DNA from: Trichoplusia ni
Taxonomy: Eukaryota; Arthropoda; Insecta; Lepidoptera; Noctuidae
Direction of reading: 5' to 3'
Assembly (NCBI RefSeq): GCF_003590095.1
Contig: NC_039478.1
Span: forward strand, 23,436,001 to 23,500,000
Length of the DNA: 64,000 bases
Part shown: one piece after another, positions 50,034 to 60,352 of the stretch
Position numbering within the stretch: position 1 is the stretch's first letter
How the letters are laid out: every line of letters starts with the position of its first letter
Position numbers and translations under genes: made by a program
Notes under the pieces: generated by a model
The model's database searches: none
The model's input: the letters and a program-made list of their open reading frames with translations, nothing else
Told to the model about the DNA's origin: nothing

Positions 50034-50603
50034 CTGTAACAATAGTCATAGAATAAATATACGTTAAAAACTTATACATTAAAATGGCCTGCATTTGTAC
50101 TGTCGGGGAAGACCGAAGTCTTCAACAACAGGCAAAACGCCGGAATACGCTTAAGAGGAGAATACAGAATATGTATTGTGAACAAAATTGATATAAAATA
50201 AACATAACAAGCCTTGGCAGACAAGAGGAGCTCGTGGCTATGGAGGAGCTCATGGCTAAGCTATAAGTGCATAAGTGTGCTACGCTTGTGGTTGGTCCGT
50301 AGAAGGGTGACCATCTTTGTCATAACGAGTTCACCCGTGTTTCGGAAAGCACGTTAAATTGAGTCATCATCGGCCTAGCCTTTTCAACCAGTCTAACCAA
50401 GGGGTAACGTGCTGCCCAGGTAACTGGGTTGAAGTCGTCAGATAGGCTTAAAAAACCCTGCTACTTAGCTGAATCCGGTTAGACTGGATGCCAACTCTAA
50501 CATAGTTGGGAAGAGGCTTAGACGATGATGAAGTCTTGGCAGACAAACTAGAGAAATAAAACCGGAGGCACTTTTTTATCATTTTTCAAGTAATCATACT
50601 TAC
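50034..50603 (-). other. LanB2 intron carrying repeat D
   Basis: It contains an inverted copy of repeat D at about 50225-50535 and little else. Confidence 0.7.
50225..50535 (-). repeat. Dispersed repeat D, inverted copy
   Basis: 'gtctaaccaaggggtaacgt', 'aggtaactgggttgaagtcg' and 'gctgaatccggttagactgg' are the reverse complement of the blocks at 29381 and 42650. It also has 'tttcggaaagcacgttaaat', a frequent companion in moth repeats. Confidence 0.65.
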
Positions 50604-50733
50604 GTAATCGGTCGAGCGCCTGGTCGTCCAGGGTGGGCAGGTTCTGCAGCTCGTCCATGATGACTTTCAGATCCTCGAGACCCTTGGTCACCTGCTTATC
50701 GGCTTCCAGCGCATCGGTGTTTGCTTGACCGAC
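50604..50733 (-). CDS. LanB2: LanB2 coding exon (coiled coil, residues 1038-1081)
   Basis: Acceptor tgtgtag and donor gtaagt; 43 codons plus one base, starting VGQANTDALEADKQV. Leucines and charged residues follow heptad spacing, with a proline break at LPTLDD near residue 1072. Confidence 0.94.
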
Positions 50734-51029
50734 CTACACAAAGAGTTACAATTTATTTTTACCGTAACACAGATGGATTTTTCTTAGGTATAAATTACAT
50801 TGATTGCTTAATATTATTGTTTCTATTAAAGGCTGTTGATGCCCCACAGCGGGGCAATCGACTCTTGTTCTGGTTACTCGCGCGATGGTTAACGAGTTTG
50901 GATTTAGTTTTTTTTTTGTTATGGATGCGTCTTGTCTTTCTTGTTATTATCGTCATGCTTTCATAATTACTCTAGACTGTTACAAATATAACTTGAAACA
51001 AATCTGCCATTTTTATCTGATCACAGTCA

Positions 51030-51117
51030 CATTAAATGATGCGACTGGACAGAGATAGAGAAGAATGGCATAAGCAGAGGCCTATGCCCAGCTGTGGGCA
51101 ACCTGATGATGACAGTT
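51030..51117 (+). mobile_element. LINE 3' tail fragment
   Basis: 'aggcctatgcccagctgtgg' with preceding 'aatggcataagcag' and ending in GATGATGA repeats is the tail of a very common lepidopteran LINE. It ends three bases from the LanB2 exon at 51120, so the fragment includes the donor site region. Confidence 0.65.
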
Positions 51118-51119
51118 AC

Positions 51120-51208
51120 CTTCATTTTGGCGTCTCGTGTAAGCTGCATGTTGTCAGCTGCCTCCTTCTCGAGATTCTCGATCTGTTGTGCCGTTTCCTG
51201 CACGCGAG
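51120..51208 (-). CDS. LanB2: LanB2 coding exon (coiled coil, residues 1008-1037)
   Basis: Acceptor atttacag and donor gtaact; 89 nt encoding RVQETAQQIENLEKEAADNM and onwards to KMK. The exon ends on a codon boundary. Heptad pattern is clear. Confidence 0.93.
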
Positions 51209-51339
51209 CTGTAAATACACGGCGTTAGTCATTGAAAATGTTAAGTTATTGACTAAAGCTGTTTTGCTTTGTAATACGTACACGCATGAACAAAGCATTT
51301 GCAATCTACAGACATTATGGACTCTTTGCCACATTATTG

Positions 51340-51550
51340 TACACTCACTTTCTTGTTTGTTTGGCGTTTCGGTTGGATTTTTGCTACTCAATTTTAAGGA
51401 ACATCCCGATAAGATAGCAGGCTGAAATTTTCAGTGTAGTTTCAAACACGATGACAATGCAATTTACAAGGATAAAAATGGCCGGACTGATTTTGAAAAA
51501 TCTAAAGGAAGCGATTTCTGAAACGTGGGTTTTAGATTTTTTTTTAAATA
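51340..51550 (+). repeat. Dispersed repeat E, copy 2
   Basis: It lies in the intron 51209-51602 and matches 45640-45850 from 'cactttcttgtttgtttg' on. It is slightly more diverged than copy 1. Confidence 0.75.
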
Positions 51551-51602
51551 TTTTATTTACATGTGCAGAGCAGATCAGTGGTAAGATCAGTTTTATACTC
51601 AC

Positions 51603-51684
51603 TTGACAGTTTCTCAGCCTCGAACCTCAGTTTGGAAGCCTCGGCTCTCGACGTCGATGATTTCTTCCTGACTTCGTGTGCCGC
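51603..51684 (-). CDS. LanB2: LanB2 coding exon (coiled coil, residues 981-1008)
   Basis: Acceptor cgttacag, donor gtgagt; 82 nt encoding AAHEVRKKSSTSRAEASKLR and onwards. This is one of the shortest exons and would be missed by frame length alone. Confidence 0.93.
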
Positions 51685-51974
51685 CTGTAACGAAAAATAT
51701 AAAGATTAAACTAAAAATCAAGCACTTTGCGAATCATTCTGAGAAACTAAATTTACGTTATCTAATGATATTGAAAAATAACAAACCAAACAAAATTTAG
51801 GTGAGTGTTGGACAAGTCCGATTAGGTCCGTTCTATCGAATGTATTGAATTCACTCTTCTAGTTCATCTCATAGGTTTTAGTTTCTCTTGTCAGTTTAAT
51901 AAATTAGGCAGACTAATAGACTTATATAAGTTGTTCTGGGGGATTGGATGGAAGGATAAGTTTCTAAGGCTTAC

Positions 51975-52177
51975 CTCTGAAGCTTTATCGGCGAACTCCT
52001 TCTGCGCTTGTTGCGCGAGGTCTCGCGCCTCCTTGGCCTTGTCGCTGGCCGTGTACAACTGTTCCGTGATGCTGTTGATGCTGTCGTCCGCCAGCGCTAT
52101 CTTGTGCTGCACAGCGGGCACGTCCATGGCCGCCTGCTCAGCCAGCTGGCGAGACTCTGTCACCTGGTCGCTGAACT
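51975..52177 (-). CDS. LanB2: LanB2 coding exon (coiled coil, residues 913-980)
   Basis: Acceptor tcccacag, donor gtaagc; 203 nt. The product reads FSDQVTESRQLAEQAAMDVP and onwards to FADKASE, Ala/Gln/Glu/Lys rich, with regular heptads. Confidence 0.95.
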
Positions 52178-52846
52178 CTGTGGGATGAAGAAAGAGGTTT
52201 TATATTTGATCCGGTAACTAGTAGATTCCGGGGGTATGAGGTGCGAAATTGGAGTAATATAAAATTAAACCGATGACACCGCGGGTTTACACGTGTCATC
52301 GTGTATAGTTTCAATAACTCGATGTCAACATTTACTCGCCGCTCGTATTTTTTAATAACACTAACTGCCTAACAGTGTGGATTTGAATGCCCTTGCGGAA
52401 CATATTTTATAATTGTAAAACTCTCTAATTAATTAAAATATTTCAGAGTAATTTCTATTTCCTTTTTTTTTTGGACCTTGGACCTGCTCCGTAACAGTTC
52501 CCTGAGTGCACCTCCACAACTGCATCAGTTTTACTTTAAGACATAAGACTTCTTGTTGGAACGGTTTTATATAAGGAGTCCCTCTCCATATATTTATTTT
52601 ATAAATTGTATGAATAAGTCTCGCTCGCAATAATAGAATCTTTGTTTATGCATTGGAACATACTTACAAACCTTTGTATATTTTCCACAAACTTTTAATT
52701 TTAAAAACAAAATCCTTAAATTTGAAAGCATAAATCAACAAAATTTTGTAAAGAGGCCAACATTTAATATATTCTACAGTTAATTTTTCCACAACATTTT
52801 GAGAACTCTTAGAGCAGATGTTCTTTTATACAAAACCTAGACATAC
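52178..52846 (-). other. LanB2 intron, no named content
   Basis: AT-rich; only a poly-T run near 52465 and no repeat copy that I can match within the window. Confidence 0.6.
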
Positions 52847-53084
52847 CTTTCAAGGTCTTATATATCTCGTTGGCATCCTTCAGCGTCTGGTTGGTGAGCT
52901 CGACATCGTTCCTTGCCTGTTCCTGCAGCTCGTCCAGCTTGGCGAGCAGGTCGTTCAGCTCGTCCTGTCTGTCGTGGCCCTGTTCGAGGAGACTCCGGCC
53001 CTGTTTGATGGCGCCCTCTAGCTGTTCCAACGTGTTCTCATTGTCCGCCATCAGGTGTTCCAGTTCAGCGGATTTCTCGTCGAT
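52847..53084 (-). CDS. LanB2: LanB2 coding exon (coiled coil, residues 834-913)
   Basis: Acceptor catgcag, donor gtatgt; 238 nt. It encodes IDEKSAELEHLMADNENTLE and onwards to YKTLK, a dense heptad region, with one N-glycosylation sequon (NQT). Confidence 0.95.
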
Positions 53085-53129
53085 CTGCATGAGAGGTGGG
53101 TTTTAGACATGGGATACTAACTTTTCGCC

Positions 53130-53325
53130 CGCGGCTTCGCCCGCGTCGAGGTCGGTTATATCGCGTTTCCAAGAGAACTTTTCAAAAGTCCGGGATAAAA
53201 AAAATCCTATGTTCTTTCTCAAGGTCCACTCTATCTCTGTACCAATTTCATTAAAATCAGTTCAGTGGTTTAGACGTGAAAGCGCAACAGACAGACAGAC
53301 AAGTTACTTTCGCATTAGTAGGGAT
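53130..53325 (-). mobile_element. Element remnant in LanB2 intron, copy 1
   Basis: 'cgcccgcggcttcgcccgcg', 'tatatcgcgtttccaagag', 'tcagttcagtggtttagacg' and 'tactttcgcattagtaggga' are shared in order with 57034-57212, which has the same orientation. Confidence 0.7.
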
Positions 53326-53569
53326 AATTAAATAGAAAGTAGTTTTTCGGCTGCATGCCTGTCAACGTCAACTTCAGCATATTTTTACTGCGCTGACTTG
53401 GAAAGAGTCTAATATTATGTAATATTAATTATTTTACGCATTGTTAATGAATATTCAACAACTATTCAATCGATCTTGCTCGATTACTGATTTGCCCAGC
53501 ACTGGACCAAAATAATTACTGTCTAAATTAAACAATATTATTTTAGACATTGTAAAAACTATACATTAC

Positions 53570-53774
53570 CGTCTTATTCATATCTTTGGCGACATCTTTA
53601 AGTTGTTTTAGCTTGATATCTGGTAGCAGAGTAGTGTTAACTTCAGCGTACAGTCCCAATGCCTCGTCGTAGACATCGCGCGCTCGCTGCAGAGCCTGCG
53701 CCGCCAACTCCGACATACTGTTCAGCTTGCCTGACGCCGCGTTCAACTCGTTCGTAAGGATCTGTACTTCGTTA
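53570..53774 (-). CDS. LanB2: LanB2 coding exon (coiled coil, residues 765-833)
   Basis: The acceptor is ccatacag, not the nearer gtacag: only the former keeps the frame with the exon at 54374, adding NEVQ. The donor is gtaatg. The product runs SNEVQILTNELNAASGKLNS to MNKT, heptad-patterned, with one NTT sequon. Confidence 0.93.
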
Positions 53775-54033
53775 CTGTATGGACAATGTTACGTCATATG
53801 TTATGTATGAACTAGACTAAGTGACTGGACAACCGCACAGAGGAAAGCACTTTGATTTTTATCTTTTTAGTTGAAAATGTGGTTTTCACCCAAATTTATT
53901 GGTTTCCTCCATATTATCTGACGTCGCTTTTGTATCTTTTTACACTTTATGCGGGGTAGACGCCATATTGTGAGCTTCGAAAATCAGAACAGCTGCAGTT
54001 ATCTATTTTGTACTAATAAAACATCTCTAAATG

Positions 54034-54310
54034 TAATCCATGTCTCGGAAAGGGTTTCACAAATAGTCAAGTAACATGCACGATACAACCAGATCCAGAA
54101 CAAGCATTCGTAAGTCATATGTGTGGGGGCACTTCAACCTATTTGTTCTTTTCTACTTTAACAATTCCGCAATCTTTGTGTCGGGGAGGGGGGGTTGGTG
54201 TTTCAGAAACTTTCAAGTCACATACTCAAGACAACTAGATTCGTGCGTCACACAAATGCTTGTTACACTCAGATTCAACTCACGACACGTACCACATACC
54301 ACGAGACCCT
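54034..54310 (-). repeat. Two SINE family A fragments in tandem
   Basis: 'tgtctcggaaagggtttcac' with 'aagtaacatgcac' (about 54034-54120), then 'tgtcggggagg' with 'caagtcacatactcaagac' and 'ttcaactcacgacacgt' (about 54175-54310). Both lie in one LanB2 intron. Confidence 0.55.
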
Positions 54311-54373
54311 GTACCACAAGAGTGACCTATACCAGTCGTGTACCTACATTCTTTAGTCGTAACCATACCATAC

Positions 54374-54615
54374 CTGATATTGGCTTGCTTAGTGATCCCA
54401 TCCTTAGCGATCTTGTTAGCGGTGAGGGATGTGTTGAAGGCTTTGTCGGCGATGTCCCGGATGTTCCGCGCCTCGTTCTCCAGCTTCTCCGCGAGTAGTC
54501 TGGACTCCTTGGCCAACGCTGACATGTCGACAGACTGCTTGCCGAACTGATCGGACCTGTTGCGAGCCTTCGACAGCGCTGCTGCGCCTTCGCCGTCCAG
54601 GTATTCTAAAGCGCT
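54374..54615 (-). CDS. LanB2: LanB2 coding exon (coiled coil, residues 685-765)
   Basis: Acceptor tatcttctag, donor gtatgg; 242 nt starting SALEYLDGEGAAALSKARNR and ending KQANI. This is coiled-coil sequence with Lys/Ala/Glu-rich heptads. Confidence 0.95.
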
Positions 54616-54974
54616 CTAGAAGATAAATAGAATGTAACCTTAAAAGTTTGTATTTGAAACATTTCATGATTTTTAAGATTAACCATCTGTAAATTACAGT
54701 CAGTCAATTACATTACAGTGAAACCCATTTGCGACAGTGTTTTCACATTGCGAAATATTTATTTATACTTTACTACACAAACAAATATGGAAAGATAATT
54801 AAAATGCGGAATAATACGTAAACTACTCGAAGCGATACCTAACTGGGTTTTATTTGTTTCAATTTTAAACAAACGCGGGTAAATGCTAAAAAGCTTTATA
54901 TTGAAGCTACGATATTTCATTGTAAGCTTTATGAAGCTTGTTTAGTTGTAAGGATTAAAAGACTATAAAGGAAT

Positions 54975-55130
54975 ATAATCCTTGTGTCGCGGAGGGTTTA
55001 CAAATATACAAATCACATGCACAAAGACTCCCAGACTCAGAACAGGTATTCATGGATCACACAAATGCTTGTACTACGCACAGTTGCTTTGGTGCGGTGC
55101 CCTCGACCACTCGGTTAGCCGTGCACTCAA
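54975..55130 (-). repeat. SINE family A copy
   Basis: 'ttgtgtcgcggagggtttac', 'aatcacatgcacaaagactc', 'cagactcagaacaggtattc' and 'gatcacacaaatgcttg' are the best-preserved middle part of this family here. It lies in the LanB2 intron next to the exon at 55181. Confidence 0.7.
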
Positions 55131-55180
55131 AAAGAAAATAAGTAAAAATAAGATTATTTTTTTCAAATGCTAGTACTAAC

Positions 55181-55298
55181 GTTGATCTCTTTCTGCGCGG
55201 CCTCTATGGTGTCCTCCGCCTTGGACACGTTGCCCTTGCTGCGCTCCACCGCCTCGTTACCGTCGTAGCTCTCGTCTTCGATCTTGAATAACATGTTC
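55181..55298 (-). CDS. LanB2: LanB2 coding exon (coiled coil, residues 645-684)
   Basis: Acceptor ttgacag, donor gttagt (a less usual donor, but the only one that keeps the frame). It encodes NMLFKIEDESYDGNEAVERS and onwards to KEIN. Confidence 0.9.
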
Positions 55299-56253
55299 CT
55301 GTCAACAAATGTATTTTATAATGTAAGGAAGAAGGTAGACAATATAGGAATTTATCATGGTAGTTTGGGAAAAGAGGTAAATTGTCAGTCTCGACTCATT
55401 CTTAGACAATATGAGAACGGTATACTGTAGACGAAATGATCTAATTAATTTAAGCTAGATTTTTATTGCGAACTAAGAAGACAACTAATATTACATACTC
55501 GGACGTTTTGACTTTTTATAGCACATTAAATGAGGCAACAACGTAGATTGCAAATACGACGACTGTTTGATATTTTCACGCAACATTTATTCGCATTACT
55601 GCGTTTCAATTTACATATGACAACAGATTATAAAGAAGATTTATGAGTGCTGAGTGGCAGAAAATAATTGCTGACCTAAATATAAGACTAAAGATTGCGC
55701 CCGCGGTTATTAACAAACTCGTCTCACTGCAATGAAGAATGTTACTAGGTATGCCAAATCCCTTGAAATTGTGTCTCAGTAAAGCCTGTATGTATACAAA
55801 TACACTAGTTTTTGTCGTAGTCAAAAATACCAAGTAGTGTTGGTAGCTTTCAAAGTTTCGAAAAATATCGAGGCGTGCTCCCGCGCTTAGTATAAAGTCG
55901 GCAGCGCTGTAGTAGGTGTAATAGCTTGCGCAGTATTTTGATGGATTTTCGTCCGCGAATTACGTTAATAGTCCAATAATAGTAATTATTATTCGTTTAA
56001 TAAATTCGTACTTTTATCTCCAAACAGAATCTAACCTCTTCATAGCTTTTATCCATTTTGTTCTCATTTTAACGTCCTTTGGAACTATAAAAAACAACTT
56101 ATCCGGCGAATTGGTAGTTGTATTTTTACATTCAGGCACAACATATGATTTTCTGGTATTCTGATAGGACATTTTTAAAAGTATTTAATTATAATTTCGA
56201 CGGCACGGGCGCGCGATCGCTAGCGGACTGAGTGAGCCAGATTGAGCGTGTTG

Positions 56254-56271
56254 TGGTGTGACGTCACACCA
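56254..56271. promoter_or_regulatory. 18-bp palindrome with CRE core
   Basis: tggtgtgacgtcacacca is perfectly self-complementary and centred on TGACGTCA, next to the GC-rich stretch gggcgcgcgatcgctagcgg. Confidence 0.45.
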
Positions 56272-57033
56272 TCACCGGGCGTTTACAACTTGTTTTACTT
56301 CTAAATCGGAAACTAATTGAGGTATCGAAGTAATTTTTTGACTAGTATTTTTTATTTTTGACAGAGAATATGGAGTGCTAATAATCAAAATTAGTTAACA
56401 TTCTTCATTGCAAATAAGGTACACATTTATGTTTCACATAACCTTGTGGTTACGGGGGAAGTTAGAGGAACTTCTTCTTTAATAACACGGCTGTAATTTG
56501 TGATTGAGGAAAATAGTTTTCTATTAAGATTAATTTAGAGCCCAATCACTCAAGGACCATATTTTGGCTTCTGCGGACCATTAATGGTAGACGGACCGTC
56601 TCCTGGGAACTTTAAACAATGAAAATATGCTTTATAACCACATATTTCTTCTCCAAGGCGAAATTAGTGTACGAGGATTTTTGCCTTCCCTTTACAGGTG
56701 TCTACATTTTTTTTAGGCGGGGATCCTCGTGGACCCCCGCCTTCTCGGGGTGGTATCAGACTCTTACTGACTAAACCTAACCGCCGGGTGACGTCAGCTG
56801 CGTTCTATTACCGAGACGTTGAAAAGCATAGCATTGCTACACGTGCCTAAAGAATATCGTAAATGTCTTCGCTGTGCCCTACAGGATCCACAAATGTAGC
56901 TTTAAAACCTTGCCATTGATGAAATTTAAAAAATGTTTAACAGAATTACTCGTAGACAAATGTTATTATTCTGTTCAGGATTTCCTAAATGATAAATTTT
57001 AATCTTCTACTTAACTAAATTGTATAATTTAAC

Positions 57034-57212
57034 TAGCTTTTTGCCCGCGGCTGCGTCTGCGTCGATGTCGGTTATATCGCGTTTCCAAGAGAACTCTTCA
57101 AAGTCAACTCTATCTATCTACCAAATTTCATTAAAATCAGTTCAGTGGTTTAGACGTGAAAGCGTGACAGAGAGAGAGTTACTTTCGCATTTATAATATT
57201 AGTAGGGATTAG
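57034..57212 (-). mobile_element. Element remnant in LanB2 intron, copy 2
   Basis: It starts 'taactagctttttgcccgcg' and ends 'ttataatattagtagggatt'. It is closely similar to 53130-53325 but has lost an internal segment. Confidence 0.7.
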
Positions 57213-57369
57213 TAGGAAAGTAGGGATGTATTTAAATGCCTACAAGGTAGAATGTACACGGTTCCTTATTATGTTATTTTCGATCTTATTTGTATGGACC
57301 TGCATTCTTGGCAAATAAAGTTCTATTCTATTCTAAGCCTATACACCTTCGACACATAGATATGTGTAC

Positions 57370-57554
57370 CTGACGTCGAGCAGCCTGTCGGCCAGGTCTG
57401 CCAGGCTGTCGGTGAGGCTGGCGCCGGGCGCGCCGCCCAGCTCGGCCGCCGCCTCCTCCGCCAGACGCTCGATCTCGCCGCGCACCTGCTGCAACTCCTT
57501 GTCGAAGTCCGCGTTCTCAACCACTGTAGGTGACTTCGAGATCTTCGCTAATAT
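57370..57554 (-). CDS. LanB2: LanB2 coding exon (coiled coil with Gly/Pro break, residues 584-645)
   Basis: Acceptor taatttcag, donor gtacac; 185 nt. The product begins ILAKISKSPTVVENADFDKE, then Ala/Glu-rich heptads are interrupted by LGGAPGASL before the coil resumes at DSLADLADRLL. The codon use is very GC-rich there. Confidence 0.93.
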
Positions 57555-57892
57555 CTGAAATTAAATATTAAGAACATGAATTTATGGGAAGTTATGTTTG
57601 CTCGTTCCCGACGCATTGTCTGTTTAACTCTTGCTTAAAGCCTTTCCAAACTTGAGAGCCTCAATTTATGCTACGTGCTTATACCTTGCTTTAAGCCAAT
57701 GTGCGCATCAATGTACCAACCGAGTTTCAAATAAACCCGCGCCGCCGCATGGCTCGGTCGTCACAACCCTTGTTTAGAATACTGCAAGGCCCATCTTCTT
57801 CGCAAATCGATCAGAAGCGACATCAAGCACTAACGGTTATCTTGGATCCGGTCTTTATCTGCCAAATTGGTTGTTCGTAATAAAATACTTAC

Positions 57893-58013
57893 ATCATCAA
57901 GTTCCTTCAGTTCCTTCCTGTGTTGGTTGACACTGTCTTGCACCAGGTTGTAACACGCGGGGCAGTCCTCGCAGCCCTGGCCGTCGGCGCGACGCTTCTT
58001 GTTCTCCATGCAT
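57893..58013 (-). CDS. LanB2: LanB2 coding exon: end of last LE module, hinge cysteines, coil start
   Basis: Acceptor ctattatag, donor gtaagt; residues 543-583. It contains CMENKKRR and GCEDCPACYN; the CPAC pair matches the gamma-chain hinge where the three chains are disulfide-linked before the coiled coil. The coil follows at about residue 568. Confidence 0.95.
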
Positions 58014-58549
58014 CTATAATAGTACAAGTTTGCTTATTTGACTGCTTTGAGTGAAAAGATTTGTATTTGTTGGATCGGTTAAACGGCGAGACATGTGAAA
58101 CACTACCTACTGTACCATCTTCGTAACACCATACCATGTTTCTAGCAAATAAAGTTTCTTATTTGTTGTGTGGAAGTTTAAACTATCTTCAAGTATCAGC
58201 AACTACCTTGCTGAGTGAGTGCCCAGAATTAGGAAATTAAGAAGAATTCATATAGTAATAGTCAATACGAGTTCTGTCGGCACTTCTGCCTTCTTTGGGA
58301 CGATTATCTATGTAAGATGTTCCCCAGATCACACAGTATTGTAGTAGTATTACTTTAACATGTAACTTTTTTTTACCGAGTCAAACTTGACATTTTTACA
58401 GCCAATTGATAGCTATTTCAAGTTACATGAAAAGCGGATCATCCAGACAAAGACATACCAATTGAGAACTTTCTCCTTTTTAAGCTCGTTTCAAAAGGGG
58501 ATAGAGTAGAACCACAGTCTAAACGAAGTTACTTATAGTAATATCTAAC

Positions 58550-58705
58550 CGATCACATCGCCTCCCCTCGACGTTCTCCTGGCAGGAGCACTGTCCGGAC
58601 ATGTCGCACTGGTAGTTGGTGGAGCCCCACTCGTCGCAGTCGCAGTCGCGGCAGCCCTCGCCGGAGAAGCCGTAGTGGTACGCGCGGCAGCGGTCGCAGT
58701 GGTTA
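58550..58705 (-). CDS. LanB2: LanB2 coding exon: LE modules (residues 491-543)
   Basis: Acceptor atattccag, donor gttaga; 156 nt. Eleven cysteines lie in LE spacing (NHCDRCRAYHYGFSGEGC, then CDCDEWGS and CSCQENVEGRRCDR). It spans the end of one module and most of the next. Confidence 0.95.
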
Positions 58706-59177
58706 CTGGAATATACAACCTTATGTAGTACAAATAAAGTTCAATTTAGGATGAATGATTATTTTTGAGAAAATTGTGCCCAATGGTTTTGCGAATCTGA
58801 TAGCATAATATTTGCTTGTCCTGCTTTTACTTTGGGCAAATCTAAGAACAGATTATGATAAAAAATTCGGGTAAATAACAAATTGACAGAAAAATTAATA
58901 TTAAGATAGAGACGAGACTTAGACACTTCATTGTGCTATTAATTTGAAACATTTTTTTTATAGTTTTGTTTTTATAGAAATGTACTTAATATTATGTGAT
59001 TAATAGTCACGACATAAAATTAAGATCCAAGTATCGGTGTAGATTGACTTACTGATAGTACTTTCTGAGCTTTATGTTTATTCTGGGCAATGTCTTGGAT
59101 GCTATTTTACCCTATTATTTGGGTGCTTCGATAAATAAGCGTGTAAACCGTTATTAAACAAATAATTATAATCTTAC

Positions 59178-59302
59178 CCGTCGATACCAGGCTTGCAGTA
59201 ACACTGTCCGTTGTACGCGTCACAGGTGTTGTTGTAGGAGCCCTCCAGGTTGCACTCGCACGGCTCGCAGCCCGTGCCAGAGTTTATGTTGAAGTAGCCG
59301 TC
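59178..59302 (-). CDS. LanB2: LanB2 coding exon: LE module (residues 450-491)
   Basis: Acceptor tccccag, donor gtaaga; 125 nt encoding DGYFNINSGTGCEPCECN and onwards to CYCKPGIDG, with laminin EGF-like cysteine spacing and a NNT sequon. Confidence 0.95.
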
Positions 59303-59915
59303 CTGGGGAGGCAAGTATAGAGAACATTAACATCAAGTAATGGCTAGAAATTTTATCAGTTTTGACCGAAACGCCGGTGACTGATAAGATTTTTGTGTCG
59401 GCCGTCTCGAAGTTGGATTTATTTGTAAGTGGTGATTTTTTGGCTGAGAATGATATTTAAGACAAAAGAACTGACTCTCAAGCTAATCATTCCATTGTAG
59501 GAGTTTATTAAAGTACGGGGAGTTCTCGAATCACACAAAAGCTATTACAGTGAATCTATTCAAACCGGCTTTCTTTTTCTAAAACTGATGCAATACGTTT
59601 TGAGTTAGCTATGTCTGTCTTTCAAACTTGTTAAAGACCGTACATAGACCGAGACGTAACAATATCGTAACACTATCGTGACGTCGCGCGTAAGTTTCAA
59701 TCACTGGATTATGGAGTTTCTTGCCGGTTCTTCTCCACAAAAATGACACTCTGGAACCGCGAAACTAGCGTCATCATGGTAACGTTTTGAAAGTGCCTGG
59801 AAAACGGCCTTCTTGAAATAAAAAGCTTTTGATTTCGACTGTAATTTGACAAGTTAAAAAATACGTATCCCTTATTACGTATTACACTACAAGACAGATA
59901 CTGAAAAAACAAAAT

Positions 59916-59923
59916 TGACGTCA
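59916..59923. promoter_or_regulatory. CRE-type site TGACGTCA
   Basis: A full CREB/ATF octamer lies 25 bases from the exon at 59949, in the intron 59303-59948. Confidence 0.3.
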
Positions 59924-59948
59924 TCTCTGTTGCAGATATTGTTCTCAC

Positions 59949-60118
59949 CTCGCACTTGTCACAGTTGCGGCCGATGACATGAGGGTGGCAGGTACAGAAC
60001 CCGGTGAGTCCGTCGCACTGCGGGGGGCCCTCCGCGCTCTCCACGGTGCCCGACTCGTGACACTGGCACGGCTTGCAGTCGCCCTTCTTCTTAGGGTCCA
60101 GTGCGTCGCCGAAGTAGC
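59949..60118 (-). CDS. LanB2: LanB2 coding exon: LE module (residues 393-449)
   Basis: Acceptor ttacctag, donor gtgaga; 170 nt encoding GYFGDALDPKKKGDCKPCQC and onwards to GRNCDKCE. Cysteine spacing is that of laminin EGF-like repeats. Confidence 0.95.
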
Positions 60119-60151
60119 CTAGGTAATATAAATAATAATAATAATTCACAT

Positions 60152-60352
60152 CTTTCACACAACGCCATCTAGTCTCAAACTAAGCAAAGCTTGATAAAGA
60201 TACAACTAACAAAAATTCTTATATATTTCTAATTACATATATAATAAAGATAAGCTCCGTAGAAAATATTTGTTCTGGCTGGCTGGAAATCGAACCCACG
60301 ACCTCCGGTATAGTGGTCAGAGCTACTAAACACAAGACCAATAGGCCAGCTT
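60152..60352 (-). repeat. SINE family B in LanB2 intron
   Basis: It is inserted 34 bases from the splice acceptor of the exon ending at 60118, same strand as the gene. The head includes 'aggtcgtgggttcgatttcc' and the 3' end 'tgagactagatggcgttg', followed by a TTATT tail that now lies between the SINE and the acceptor. Confidence 0.8.

Larger units (their letters stand above)
55299..57369 (-). other. Largest LanB2 intron in the window (2.07 kb)
   Basis: It includes a GC-rich patch at 56200-56280 with a palindromic CRE, a short hairpin (aggcgggg/ccccgcct at 56715-56742), a second CRE at 56789, and an element remnant at 57034-57212. It is a plausible site for intronic regulation; this is untested. 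Confidence 0.6.

Noticed and set aside
53570..53761. Shorter form of the LanB2 exon using acceptor gtacag
   Set aside because: It shifts the frame relative to the exon at 54374 and gives a stop within a few codons; the acceptor 13 bases upstream restores the frame.
54076..54498. 140-codon plus-strand open frame
   Set aside because: It starts in SINE fragments and runs antisense through a true LanB2 exon.
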